From the NCBI GenBank assembly GCA_013001595.1, contig JABDMH010000046.1, positions 62,001 through 126,000 on the forward strand: a stretch of 64,000 nucleotides of DNA, in the 5' to 3' direction. Positions 46,671-54,530 of the stretch are shown piece by piece. Positions within the stretch are counted from its first letter, which is position 1; the number at the start of each line of letters is the position of its first letter. Source of the stretch: Saprospiraceae bacterium. Its GTDB lineage: Bacteria; Bacteroidota; Bacteroidia; Chitinophagales; Saprospiraceae. A program made the translations under genes and the position numbers. Under the pieces are notes generated by a model. That model was not told the origin of the DNA and searched no databases. It was given only the letters and a program-made list of their open reading frames with translations.

Positions 46671-47483
46671 ATGAAAAATACGGTTATAACTGTAGGGATC
46701 TTCTTATTTACTATTACTACTATGTGGGCTCAGGGACCCTCGGCTATGAAGTATCAAGCAGTCGTGCGTGATGCATCTGGTACCATAATAGCCAATCAGT
46801 CTGTAAGTTTTGAAATTGGTATTGTGGCAGGAGCTATAGATGGGACACTCACTTATACGGAGTCTCATAGCGCGGTGACTAACGAGTATGGCCTGGTTAA
46901 TCTGAATATTGGAGAGGGATTGAACCCTTCTGTCGACTTTTCGACCATAGATTGGGGAGCTGAAGATTATTTCATTCGTGTTGGACTAGATGACTCTGGT
47001 GGCTCAAATTATACCACATTGGGCACATCTCAACTGCTATCTGTACCTTATGCTCTTCATGCTCAATCCGGTGGTACGATGTCGAACTATTGGGTATCAT
47101 CCGGCCTGAACACAGCAGGACGTGATGCCAGCGAGCAATGGACCAAACATGACGACCATGTTACCTTTGAAAAGGAGCATGATAATACCAAAATTGAGGT
47201 CACGTTAAATAGCAGGTTCCGGGGAGGTACATTCGACACGGATACCCGTGGAGTAAGGTTTGCCATACGGATAGATGACGAGGAAACTACAATAGGCAAT
47301 CAAGGTGTCATTCGAGCTTCCAATTTTACCGAATTTTTATCCATTTTTTCTGTTTTCAAGGGATTGGGAAAAGGTACACATACTGTGAGTATTTGGCTAC
47401 GTTCCATTGGCGGCCCTTCTGCTAATATTTCCGTTGACCCAGGTGGTTGGGGCGGACGAATGATCGTCAAAGAAACATGGTAG
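46671..47483 (+). CDS. Secreted protein of the KYQAVVRDASG family
   Basis: After a signal peptide (FLFTITTMWAQ) the N-terminal half has the signature PSAMKYQAVVRDASGTIIANQSV, YTESHSAVTNEYGLVNLNIGEG and LGTSQLLSVPYALHA, a beta-rich domain very widespread in Bacteroidota exported proteins, often as the head of long tail- or adhesin-like proteins. The C-terminal 130 residues are a separate beta-rich domain (WVSSGLNTAGRDASEQW, GVRFAIRIDDEETTIG). Function unknown. It forms an operon with the preceding T9SS cargo. Confidence 0.8.
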   Translation: MKNTVITVGIFLFTITTMWAQGPSAMKYQAVVRDASGTIIANQSVSFEIGIVAGAIDGTLTYTESHSAVTNEYGLVNLNIGEGLNPSVDFSTIDWGAEDYFIRVGLDDSGGSNYTTLGTSQLLSVPYALHAQSGGTMSNYWVSSGLNTAGRDASEQWTKHDDHVTFEKEHDNTKIEVTLNSRFRGGTFDTDTRGVRFAIRIDDEETTIGNQGVIRASNFTEFLSIFSVFKGLGKGTHTVSIWLRSIGGPSANISVDPGGWGGRMIVKETW

Positions 47484-47642
47484 GTTAATAGAACCGTTAC
47501 TACCCGAAGGATATATGTTGTGGTTTATGGTTCGATTAGACACAAACAGAACCATTCCAGCCTGCGAAATTGAAAACATCAATTTTGAAAAAGGTAGAAA
47601 GCGTTCTAGTCTAGTTTTGTAAAATCTAAATGGTGACTAGTC

Positions 47643-48055
47643 TATAAAGAAAGTAAGCTTGATCACTGGAGCAAGCTCAGGCATTGGTGTGGATGGAGCA
47701 CTATTATTAATCTATTAATAAAAGAAAGACATCATGTATATGCTGAGGCCAGAAGAGTAAAAAAGATGCAAGAACTAGTCGATGTAGGTGGTCATGCCAT
47801 AGCCGATGATGGAGGCCTCGGGAGATGGTCCCTACAGCGACTTCGCAAGATCTGACCAAATCAACCAAGGCGGCATATGAAAAACCCAATGTCTCCTCGC
47901 CAAGATCTGTGATTTCAAAATTAATTTCAAAAGTCGTTCGCTCTGACAATCCAAAGACTAGATATCGAGTAGGAAAATGGGCTAAACCCATGGTCTGGAT
48001 GCGTACCTATCTGGGTGATGGGATATTTGATAAAATCTTTATGATTCAGTTCTAA
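47643..48055 (+). pseudogene. Internally deleted SDR dehydrogenase remnant
   Basis: The start reads KKVSLITGASSGIG, an SDR nucleotide-binding motif, then the frame shifts (ALLLI, then ERHHVYAEARRVKKMQELVDVGGHAI in another frame). The end, from about 47880, reads NVSSPRSVISKLISKVVRSDNPKTRY then RVGKWAKPMVWMRTYLGDGIFDKIF, the C-terminus of a classical SDR. The central 100-odd residues with the Tyr-Lys pair are missing. It is about 400 bp where an intact gene needs about 810. Confidence 0.75.
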
Positions 48056-48076
48056 ATATCTTAGCGATAATATTGG

Positions 48077-48184
48077 ATGACAGAAAAAAAGTCAAGTAAA
48101 AGAATGGCTTTTGCCATAGGATTAGCTGCTGGAATCGTGCTCTATGAGGTGCTTTTTGAGCTGATCTGGCCGAATGTCTTCTGA
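48077..48184 (+). CDS. Possible 35-residue single-helix membrane protein
   Basis: ATG at 48077 opens MTEKKSSKRMAFAIGLAAG and continues IVLYEVLFELIWPNVF before TGA: a basic start, one hydrophobic helix, and a short end. The pattern is typical of small Bacteroidota membrane proteins. It follows the SDR remnant by 22 bases. No family known to me. Confidence 0.4.
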   Translation: MTEKKSSKRMAFAIGLAAGIVLYEVLFELIWPNVF

Positions 48185-48222
48185 TGACCTGAAGACCGCA
48201 GGAAATGCAAATCGTGCAGAAA

Positions 48223-48618
48223 CTACAATGCCCAGCGATTTTTTCGTGCTTCATTGAGAATCAGCGCGAAGGGTACCCACCAAATGAAGTCATTGGTAAT
48301 GAGCGTGTAAGCAAAAGCTTCGGGCACCTGACCACCTAAATAATTAATTATAAATCCTAAGGGGCCAAAGATCTTACCTAAAAATCCAACGGCTACAATT
48401 GGCCAATGCTTGATTGGATTTGCTGAAGCCCACCAGTAGCCCAGGCCGTATACACCAATGACCATACCCATACCTTGCCAGATCATCGGATGGGTCGGCT
48501 CCACCATTCCCACTAGTTGAAAAAATGCGTTTGGGAATAAAATTACCCAACCTCCCCATAGAAGATTGTAAATGGCCGCCAGCCGCAAGACCAACTTCAT
48601 CCAAGGTTTAGTCTGCAT
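48223..48618 (-). CDS. Four-helix membrane protein of unknown function
   Basis: 131 residues with four hydrophobic helices (AAIYNLLWGGWVILFP, GMGMVIGVYGLGYWWA, IVAVGFLGKIFGPLGFII, and a C-terminal helix ending in FIWWVPFALIL). Family not recognised by name; similar small proteins are frequent in Bacteroidota. It overlaps the upstream gene by 11 bases, so the two are translated together. Confidence 0.7.
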   Translation of the reverse strand: MQTKPWMKLVLRLAAIYNLLWGGWVILFPNAFFQLVGMVEPTHPMIWQGMGMVIGVYGLGYWWASANPIKHWPIVAVGFLGKIFGPLGFIINYLGGQVPEAFAYTLITNDFIWWVPFALILNEARKNRWAL

Positions 48619-49033
48619 AATTCAAAAGATTAAGTATGAAAACAAATGTCCAGATTGCCGTACGTATCCAGTTGACTCTCACCAACTTCACTATACTAGC
48701 GTTGCTGTCCACGCTCAAATCTATTTCTTGATGCAAGGGCACAGCCAACCTGAAAGTGATGATCCAAGTGGAGATCACCAGAAGCAAAGTAAACAGCGAT
48801 TGGACTGAAACATCCTTGATATTTAGGTAACAATAAACAAGTAGCTGGCTCACCATCAGTGGTAGTACGATAATGGTCATCCTTTTGGAATAAGGCTGAT
48901 GCCACCTTTTCATATCGACCTCACTGTAATAGCGAAATCCAGGATATATCACCAGCTGTACCAGCCAAACAAGCACAAAAAGTCCACTATCTACTACAAT
49001 CTGTATGAGCTCCATCGTCAATAGATCTGCCAA
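48608..49033 (-). CDS. Four-helix membrane protein of unknown function
   Basis: 141 residues, four helices (IVVDSGLFVLVWLVQLVIYPGF, MTIIVLPLMVSQLLVYCYL, SLFTLLLVISTWIITFRLAVPLH, then WIRTAIWTFVFILNLL). The loop RYYSEVDMKRWHQPYSKRM after helix one and the HQEIDL motif after helix three look conserved-like, and could bind a ligand. A second start is possible at 49015 (MELIQ). Coupled with the downstream four-helix gene. Confidence 0.7.
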   Translation of the reverse strand: MADLLTMELIQIVVDSGLFVLVWLVQLVIYPGFRYYSEVDMKRWHQPYSKRMTIIVLPLMVSQLLVYCYLNIKDVSVQSLFTLLLVISTWIITFRLAVPLHQEIDLSVDSNASIVKLVRVNWIRTAIWTFVFILNLLNYAD

Positions 49034-49267
49034 TAAGGCTTAAGACAACGCAGAACGTTTCTTGTTCAACCGCACTCCGATATTCCCAAAACCATGAAAC
49101 AACCAGTCAACATCTATTATAAAGATTGGTTGCTTTTAGGCACTGCTGTCATCAGGTGACTGCTGTGCATGAGCATCTCAAGCAAAGCCTTTCTTGATAG
49201 ATGAACTTGTCAAATGTTCTTGACTCTTGTGTATTTCCATTTGCCGCGCAGTTTATTAATTTTCCAT

Positions 49268-50044
49268 ATGAATCGCAGAATCTTCATTAAGTCAACTGCC
49301 TTGAGCTCCATTGCTTATGGACTCGGAAGGAGTCATCCCTCAACCAAATCACACATACTTACGCTGAGTTTCGATGATGGTTTCAAAAAATCATTCTATC
49401 GCATTGCAGACTTCTTTGAAGAACAGGGTTTATCCGCCTGTTTTAACGTCATCGCCTCTGGACATTTTCCAGATTTCCAAAAAGTAGGTGCCTGGATCTT
49501 GCCTGAGCTGATGGGAAATTTCGAAGATTGGAATGCGTTAAAATCGCGTGGACATGAAGTAATGCCGCACAGTTGGAAGCATCTCAATCTTGCGGATCAA
49601 CCATTGGAGAAAGCTAAGGAATTGATCTTAAAATGTCTTGAATACTTTCAAGAAAACCTGGTTGGATATCGCGCTGAGGAAGCAGTATTCAATTTTCCTT
49701 TCAATGCCTCCACTCCTGCCTTGGAAGAATTTACCTTGTCGAAGGTGATGGCAATACGTGCCAGCGAAATATGCGATAATGACTCCAGGAAAAACAATGT
49801 CTTTCGGCAGGGATGTCGATCCCATGGTCCAGACAACATCGACGGTTGGGTGGAAAACCAAGTTGAGTCTTTTCTCGCAATAGAGGGAGGCTGGTTGATC
49901 CTGAATTTGCATGGATTGGATGATGAAGGATGGGGTCCAGTAAGCAGTGCATACATGAAAGATCTGTTGCGACGCTTAGTCACGATTGAATCGGTGGAGC
50001 TCGTGCCAACTGGGGTGGTGCTGAGTAGAAGTAGTGGTCCCTAA
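49268..50044 (+). CDS. Polysaccharide deacetylase-like protein with Tat-like signal
   Basis: MNRRIFIKSTALSSIAYGLG is a twin-arginine-style signal. The NodB-fold core shows LTLSFDDGFKKSFYRIADFF (motif 1 with the Asp pair), RGHEVMPHSWKHLNL (His residues of motif 2) and a C-terminal LILNLHGLDDEGWG with the last His. CE4 enzymes remove acetyl groups from chitin, xylan or peptidoglycan; the substrate here is unknown. The longest frame starts at 49214, but 49268 fits the signal peptide. Confidence 0.85.
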   Translation: MNRRIFIKSTALSSIAYGLGRSHPSTKSHILTLSFDDGFKKSFYRIADFFEEQGLSACFNVIASGHFPDFQKVGAWILPELMGNFEDWNALKSRGHEVMPHSWKHLNLADQPLEKAKELILKCLEYFQENLVGYRAEEAVFNFPFNASTPALEEFTLSKVMAIRASEICDNDSRKNNVFRQGCRSHGPDNIDGWVENQVESFLAIEGGWLILNLHGLDDEGWGPVSSAYMKDLLRRLVTIESVELVPTGVVLSRSSGP

Positions 50045-50148
50045 GACTGCCATAGCCAAATAGACCGCTCATTGATCTATGTCATATTCAGAAACATGCC
50101 TTTTCAGCAAGTAATTGTAGAGATTTACAGCTATAATTCAAATCGGTA

Positions 50149-50574
50149 ATGATGGACGGTCTCAGCATTTCGCCTGACAAGCATGTTAAGCCTAATGAGA
50201 AAGATCTAGTACTAAAACTTGGTCATACCTATCAACTCTGGTCGGATATTCATGACTATGTCATGGAGGTTGATCCTAAAGGGAAGTCTGATTGGAATTT
50301 CCCAGGAAAGAAATATAGTTGGAGCTACCAGATCAAATACAACAGACGAGCAATCATCTACTTTTTACCTAGAGAGCAGTTTTTCCGTGTGACGTTTGTT
50401 TTTGGACAAAAAGCCACAGATCAGATTCTACAAAGTGATGTCAAGGCAGACATTAAAGATGAATTGAAGCAGGCTCGGAAGTATCCCGAAGGTCGAGGAA
50501 TTAGTTTGGACGTAAGAAATGAAAAGATCCTTCCAGATATATTTACGCTTATTGATATTAAGTTGGCAAACTGA
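50149..50574 (+). CDS. DUF3788 family protein
   Basis: 141 residues with KSDWNFPGKKYSWSYQIKYNRRAIIYFLPREQFFRVTFVFGQKA and EGRGISLDVRNEKILPDIFTLIDIKL, the signature of DUF3788, a small cytoplasmic alpha/beta family of unknown function. No signal peptide. It stands alone. Confidence 0.8.
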   Translation: MMDGLSISPDKHVKPNEKDLVLKLGHTYQLWSDIHDYVMEVDPKGKSDWNFPGKKYSWSYQIKYNRRAIIYFLPREQFFRVTFVFGQKATDQILQSDVKADIKDELKQARKYPEGRGISLDVRNEKILPDIFTLIDIKLAN

Positions 50575-50663
50575 GCAGAGCAATAATTATTCTATTTTGA
50601 CGGGATAAAGCCAAGGGTTGTTAAATCACTGATCGTGGATCCACGCTAAGTCAATGGCATCAT

Positions 50664-52835
50664 ATGGAAGGAGCTAAGAAATTTGGCACATTCGCCGGGG
50701 TATTTACCCCCACCTTATTGACGATACTTGGTGTCATCATGTATCTGCGACTCGGTTGGGTCGTCGGTAATGCCGGTTTGCTTGGCGCCTGGGTCATCAT
50801 ACTCCTCTCCTATTTTATTACCCTCTGTACCGCCCTTTCCATGTCTTCAATCACCACTAATATCCGCATCGGTGCCGGGGGTGCGTATGCCATCATCTCC
50901 CAAGCACTGGGATTGGAAGTCGGTGGTAGCCTGGGTATTCCCAGATATATTTCTCAAGGACTTGCCGTAACGATGTATATTTTTGGATTTCGAGAAGGAT
51001 GGATGTCAATTTTTCCCACCCACATCCCCTTTGTCGTGGACTTCATCGTCTTTGCCATCCTATACGCCATAGCCTATAAAAGTGCGGATCTTGCGATTAA
51101 GACCCAGTTCATTATCATGGGCGTCATTTTCTTATCGCTGGTTTCCATTGTCCTTGCTTCCTACTACGGCTCCATGCAATTTGCTACCGAAGATGTGGTC
51201 AAATGGGGAACCTTCCAGGGAGTTGATGGCGGATCTAGGGAGAAATTTTGGCTGGTTTTTGCCGTCTTTTTTCCGGCCGCCACAGGCATTATGGCAGGGG
51301 CAAATATGTCGGGAGAATTGAAGGATCCCCGCAAAAGCATTCCCGCGGGCACATTATGGGCCATTGCCGTCAGTCTGGTAATATATCTGGCATTGGCTTA
51401 CTGGGTCGCCAGATCTGCTACAGAAGAAGAGCTCCTATTTAACTACAACATCATCATCGATCGCTCCATTTTTCCTCCGTTGGTGATCGCAGGAGTCTTA
51501 GGAGCGACCTTTTCCTCCGCACTGGCATCAATGGTCGGTTCATCCCGGATTCTGTTTGCCATGGGCCAGCACCGAGTACTTCCCTATGGAGAGTGGTTGG
51601 AGTATCAGGATAAAATCGGTCAGCCCCGGAATGCCATGATCGTCACCGGAATGTTGATATTCTTGACCATGTTGCTGCGAGATCTCAATGCGGTTGCTCC
51701 ACTGGTTACCATGTTCTTTTTAATCACCTATGCCATGCTCAATGTCGTTGTTATAATCGAGCAAAATTTGGGATTAATTAGTTTTAGACCCCTTTTTACC
51801 GTACACAAACTGGTGCCTTGGGCCGGTCTCATTGGCAGTCTCCTTATCATGTTTATCATCAATCCAACCATAAGTCTGGTCTCACTAGCCATGATGTTTG
51901 TCGTATATGGCATTCTGAGTCAGCGAAAACTAGAAACTAAATTTGAGGACGTTAGGAGCGGACTATTTACTTCTTTTGCCGAATGGGCTGCCAAACATAC
52001 CGCTGATACTGCGCATCAACAAGAGCGCTCCTGGAAACCCAATTTGCTCATTCCCGTCACTAATGGATCAACGCTACAGGGGTCATTTAGCCTGATCAAG
52101 GATATTGCCTTTCCTAAAGGGGCTGCAGTGCTGATGGGCATAGCTAATGAGCAGCATCAAGACCTCAAAGAAAAGCTGTCCTATGTTTCCCAATCCTTCA
52201 AGAAGGACAATGTGTTTTCTTCGGTGACCATCATGCGTACTGAAAACTTTGCCAAAGGTGTAAATTTTGGAAATCAGGGTTTGGGTGCAGCATTTTTCAA
52301 GCCCAATATTGTATTCTTGAATTTGGCGGAGGAAGAATCCTCAGTAAAAGATTTTCTGCCCATTATTAGGGAGGCACGCCGACTGGAATTGGGCGTCATC
52401 ATTTACGCATCCCACCCCAGAGCCATGCTGGGACAACAGCAGAACATCAATGTTTGGATAAGAGAACAAAGTCCTGATTGGCGTTTTAAGGAGGGCTATG
52501 AGACACATGATTTGGCTTTGCTCATATCTTATAAAATCAAAGCCAACTGGAACGCAAAAATCACCATAGTTACTGTTGTGGAAAATAGTGAGGAAAAAGA
52601 AAAGGCAAGAAAGTATTTAAAGGAATTAATTGAACTAGCAAGGCTGCCCATTGAATCTACGGTGGTTTTAGAAGGCAAGTTCACCGAACAATTTTCACAA
52701 GCCCCCCTTGCCGACCTCAACATACTTGGTATTTTTCCTGACAAAGACATGCAACATTATTACGACCTGTGTATGGAAATTAATACCACCTGTCTATTTA
52801 TTCAGGATTCGGGTCATGAAAATATTTTTGCTTAA
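50664..52835 (+). CDS. SLC12-like cation-chloride/amino-acid permease (APC superfamily)
   Basis: About 12 transmembrane helices fill residues 1-420: FAGVFTPTLLTILGVIMYLRLGWVVGNAG is the discontinuous first helix of the Na-K-Cl cotransporter branch, IRIGAGGAYAIISQALGLEVGG and FFPAATGIMAGANMSGELKDPRKSIP are helix 3 and 6 signatures. A cytoplasmic C-terminal domain of about 300 residues (PVTNGSTLQGSFSLIKDIAFPKG, TIVTVVENSEEKEKARKYL) resembles the SLC12 regulatory region. It probably moves Na/K/Cl or an amino acid; ion specificity cannot be read. The methyltransferase gene follows by 17 bases. Confidence 0.85.
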   Translation: MEGAKKFGTFAGVFTPTLLTILGVIMYLRLGWVVGNAGLLGAWVIILLSYFITLCTALSMSSITTNIRIGAGGAYAIISQALGLEVGGSLGIPRYISQGLAVTMYIFGFREGWMSIFPTHIPFVVDFIVFAILYAIAYKSADLAIKTQFIIMGVIFLSLVSIVLASYYGSMQFATEDVVKWGTFQGVDGGSREKFWLVFAVFFPAATGIMAGANMSGELKDPRKSIPAGTLWAIAVSLVIYLALAYWVARSATEEELLFNYNIIIDRSIFPPLVIAGVLGATFSSALASMVGSSRILFAMGQHRVLPYGEWLEYQDKIGQPRNAMIVTGMLIFLTMLLRDLNAVAPLVTMFFLITYAMLNVVVIIEQNLGLISFRPLFTVHKLVPWAGLIGSLLIMFIINPTISLVSLAMMFVVYGILSQRKLETKFEDVRSGLFTSFAEWAAKHTADTAHQQERSWKPNLLIPVTNGSTLQGSFSLIKDIAFPKGAAVLMGIANEQHQDLKEKLSYVSQSFKKDNVFSSVTIMRTENFAKGVNFGNQGLGAAFFKPNIVFLNLAEEESSVKDFLPIIREARRLELGVIIYASHPRAMLGQQQNINVWIREQSPDWRFKEGYETHDLALLISYKIKANWNAKITIVTVVENSEEKEKARKYLKELIELARLPIESTVVLEGKFTEQFSQAPLADLNILGIFPDKDMQHYYDLCMEINTTCLFIQDSGHENIFA

Positions 52836-52852
52836 AGACTACACTTCTCTCC

Positions 52853-53425
52853 ATGGATCAACCCTGTTACCACACTAAAGAATCTGCAGCAGAATACATT
52901 CAACTGGCCAAAAGTGTCAATGGCGCCAAATTAATCACCATCCTTCAGCGACATCTGTCTGCGGGTTCTATGATACACGAACTTGGTTCTGGACCGGGAT
53001 CTGATTGCGAGCTACTCCAAGCACATTTCAAAGTGACCGGCTCAGATTTTTCCAACATATTTCTCAGTCATCTGAAAAACAAATATCCAGAAGATCAATT
53101 TCTGAAATTAAATGCTGCCACTTTATATACTGACAAAAAATTTGACGGAATTTACTCCAACAAAGTTCTGCACCATCTGAACGAGGACGATCTAAAATCA
53201 TCAATTAAACGGCAGCACGAAATCCTAAACCCCAATGGTATCATTTGTCATTCCTTCTGGAAAGGAGAAGGTGATGAAATATTCAAGGGCATGTATGTAA
53301 AGTATCACACTGAAAATGCGTTGGAAAAATTCTTCGGTGATCATTTCGAAATTTTAGTCCTTGATGCCTATGCGGAATTTGAAGCTGACGATTCCTTGCT
53401 GTTGATTGGAAGGAAGAAAGGCTGA
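52853..53425 (+). CDS. Class I SAM-dependent methyltransferase
   Basis: 190 residues. Motif I is IHELGSGPGSDCELLQ, motif II region is VTGSDFSNIFL, and FDGIYSNKVLHHLNEDDLKSSI is the loop after strand 4. The fold is the small-molecule type of UbiE/Methyltransf_11. Substrate unknown. It is 17 bases downstream of the permease gene. Confidence 0.88.
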   Translation: MDQPCYHTKESAAEYIQLAKSVNGAKLITILQRHLSAGSMIHELGSGPGSDCELLQAHFKVTGSDFSNIFLSHLKNKYPEDQFLKLNAATLYTDKKFDGIYSNKVLHHLNEDDLKSSIKRQHEILNPNGIICHSFWKGEGDEIFKGMYVKYHTENALEKFFGDHFEILVLDAYAEFEADDSLLLIGRKKG

Positions 53426-53629
53426 TGAAATTAGTTCGACCTTCGCACATAATACTTCGTGCATCAAATACCCTCCCAGATGCTCGAGAAACCATTCCTT
53501 TGAGAACAAATATTCCAATTCCTTAATTTCTGTCTTCAAAACGTTTTCAAGATTTTTTTGATGTGCCGCCTTGATTCGTCTCGTCATCAAGCGTATTAAT
53601 TGATTCCAGCGGCGGAAGTGGTAGCCAAT

Positions 53630-54307
53630 TCAATTCAGTAACTTTCTTAGCTCATGGTCATCTTTGGCCAATGAAATTAAATAATTGACTTTTTCCTTAT
53701 CCAGTTTATTTGTATCTGAACCGCTTCTTAGCAGCAATTTAATGCAATCCAACTGCTTGTGTTTGTTCCTTATATCATTTGAGCGTAGGCAATGAACTGA
53801 CCAACCAAGTGGAGTACTGTTGTAAGTGATGTCAGGCTTGTCAATTGATGCACTTGCTGAGATCAATTTCTCTACTAATTTATCTCGGCCGCAAAAAGCC
53901 GCCCAGTGCAATGCCGAGGCACCATCGTTTTTAAGGGTGTAGTGAACATCCGCTCCTTGTTCGATATAAAATATTCCCACTTGCTCTGCGTGTAGACTAG
54001 CTGCTGCTAAGAGTGGTGTTCCTTCACCCTTAACTTTGTCGCCATCAATATCGGCACCATTATTTAAAAGGATTTCTGCAAGACGAATGGCTTCGTTTTC
54101 TGTGATCTCTCCGGCAAAAACACCGTCACAAATCCTGTGTAATGGATGTGCTCTCGATCGACAAAAAGAATCAAAAGGAATCGCAATGGACTCGTTCGCA
54201 AGTTCTGGGTGCACAGTAAGCAATCTATTTACACCATCAAAGTCCTTTTGTTCAATTAGTTTTTTTAGACTTGGTATAAATAATTTCATTTTCCTGTCAC
54301 TTTTCAT
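53630..54307 (-). CDS. Ankyrin-repeat protein
   Basis: 225 residues with at least four ankyrin repeats: LLNNGADIDGDKVKGEGTPLLAAASLHAEQVGIFYIEQGADVHY, GASALHWAAFCGRDKLVEKLISASASIDKPD and CIKLLLRSGSDTNKLD. No signal peptide or enzyme domain. It is probably a cytoplasmic protein-binding module; partner unknown. Confidence 0.88.
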   Translation of the reverse strand: MKSDRKMKLFIPSLKKLIEQKDFDGVNRLLTVHPELANESIAIPFDSFCRSRAHPLHRICDGVFAGEITENEAIRLAEILLNNGADIDGDKVKGEGTPLLAAASLHAEQVGIFYIEQGADVHYTLKNDGASALHWAAFCGRDKLVEKLISASASIDKPDITYNSTPLGWSVHCLRSNDIRNKHKQLDCIKLLLRSGSDTNKLDKEKVNYLISLAKDDHELRKLLN

Positions 54308-54530
54308 TTATCAGGCATAAACAGTCTGTAGAGTTTTAGCGGACTGTAATTCTTCCTAGGTGCTGGCACCATTCATTTCTTAGTCGGACTTTAAACCACT
54401 GCCATGTAAATCGGGCAGTTCCAAAAAAGACTAATTCCCTAAACCAGTGTATGCTAAACTTAACACAATGCAATTGTTCTGCATCCGCTTAGATAATTAT
54501 CGACCAATTGATAAATGCCATCATCCCACT

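Noticed and set aside
53354-53590. Minus-strand 78-codon frame between methyltransferase and ankyrin genes
   Set aside because: Its last third overlaps the methyltransferase gene and nothing is recognisable; amphipathic stretch could be chance, so not listed.
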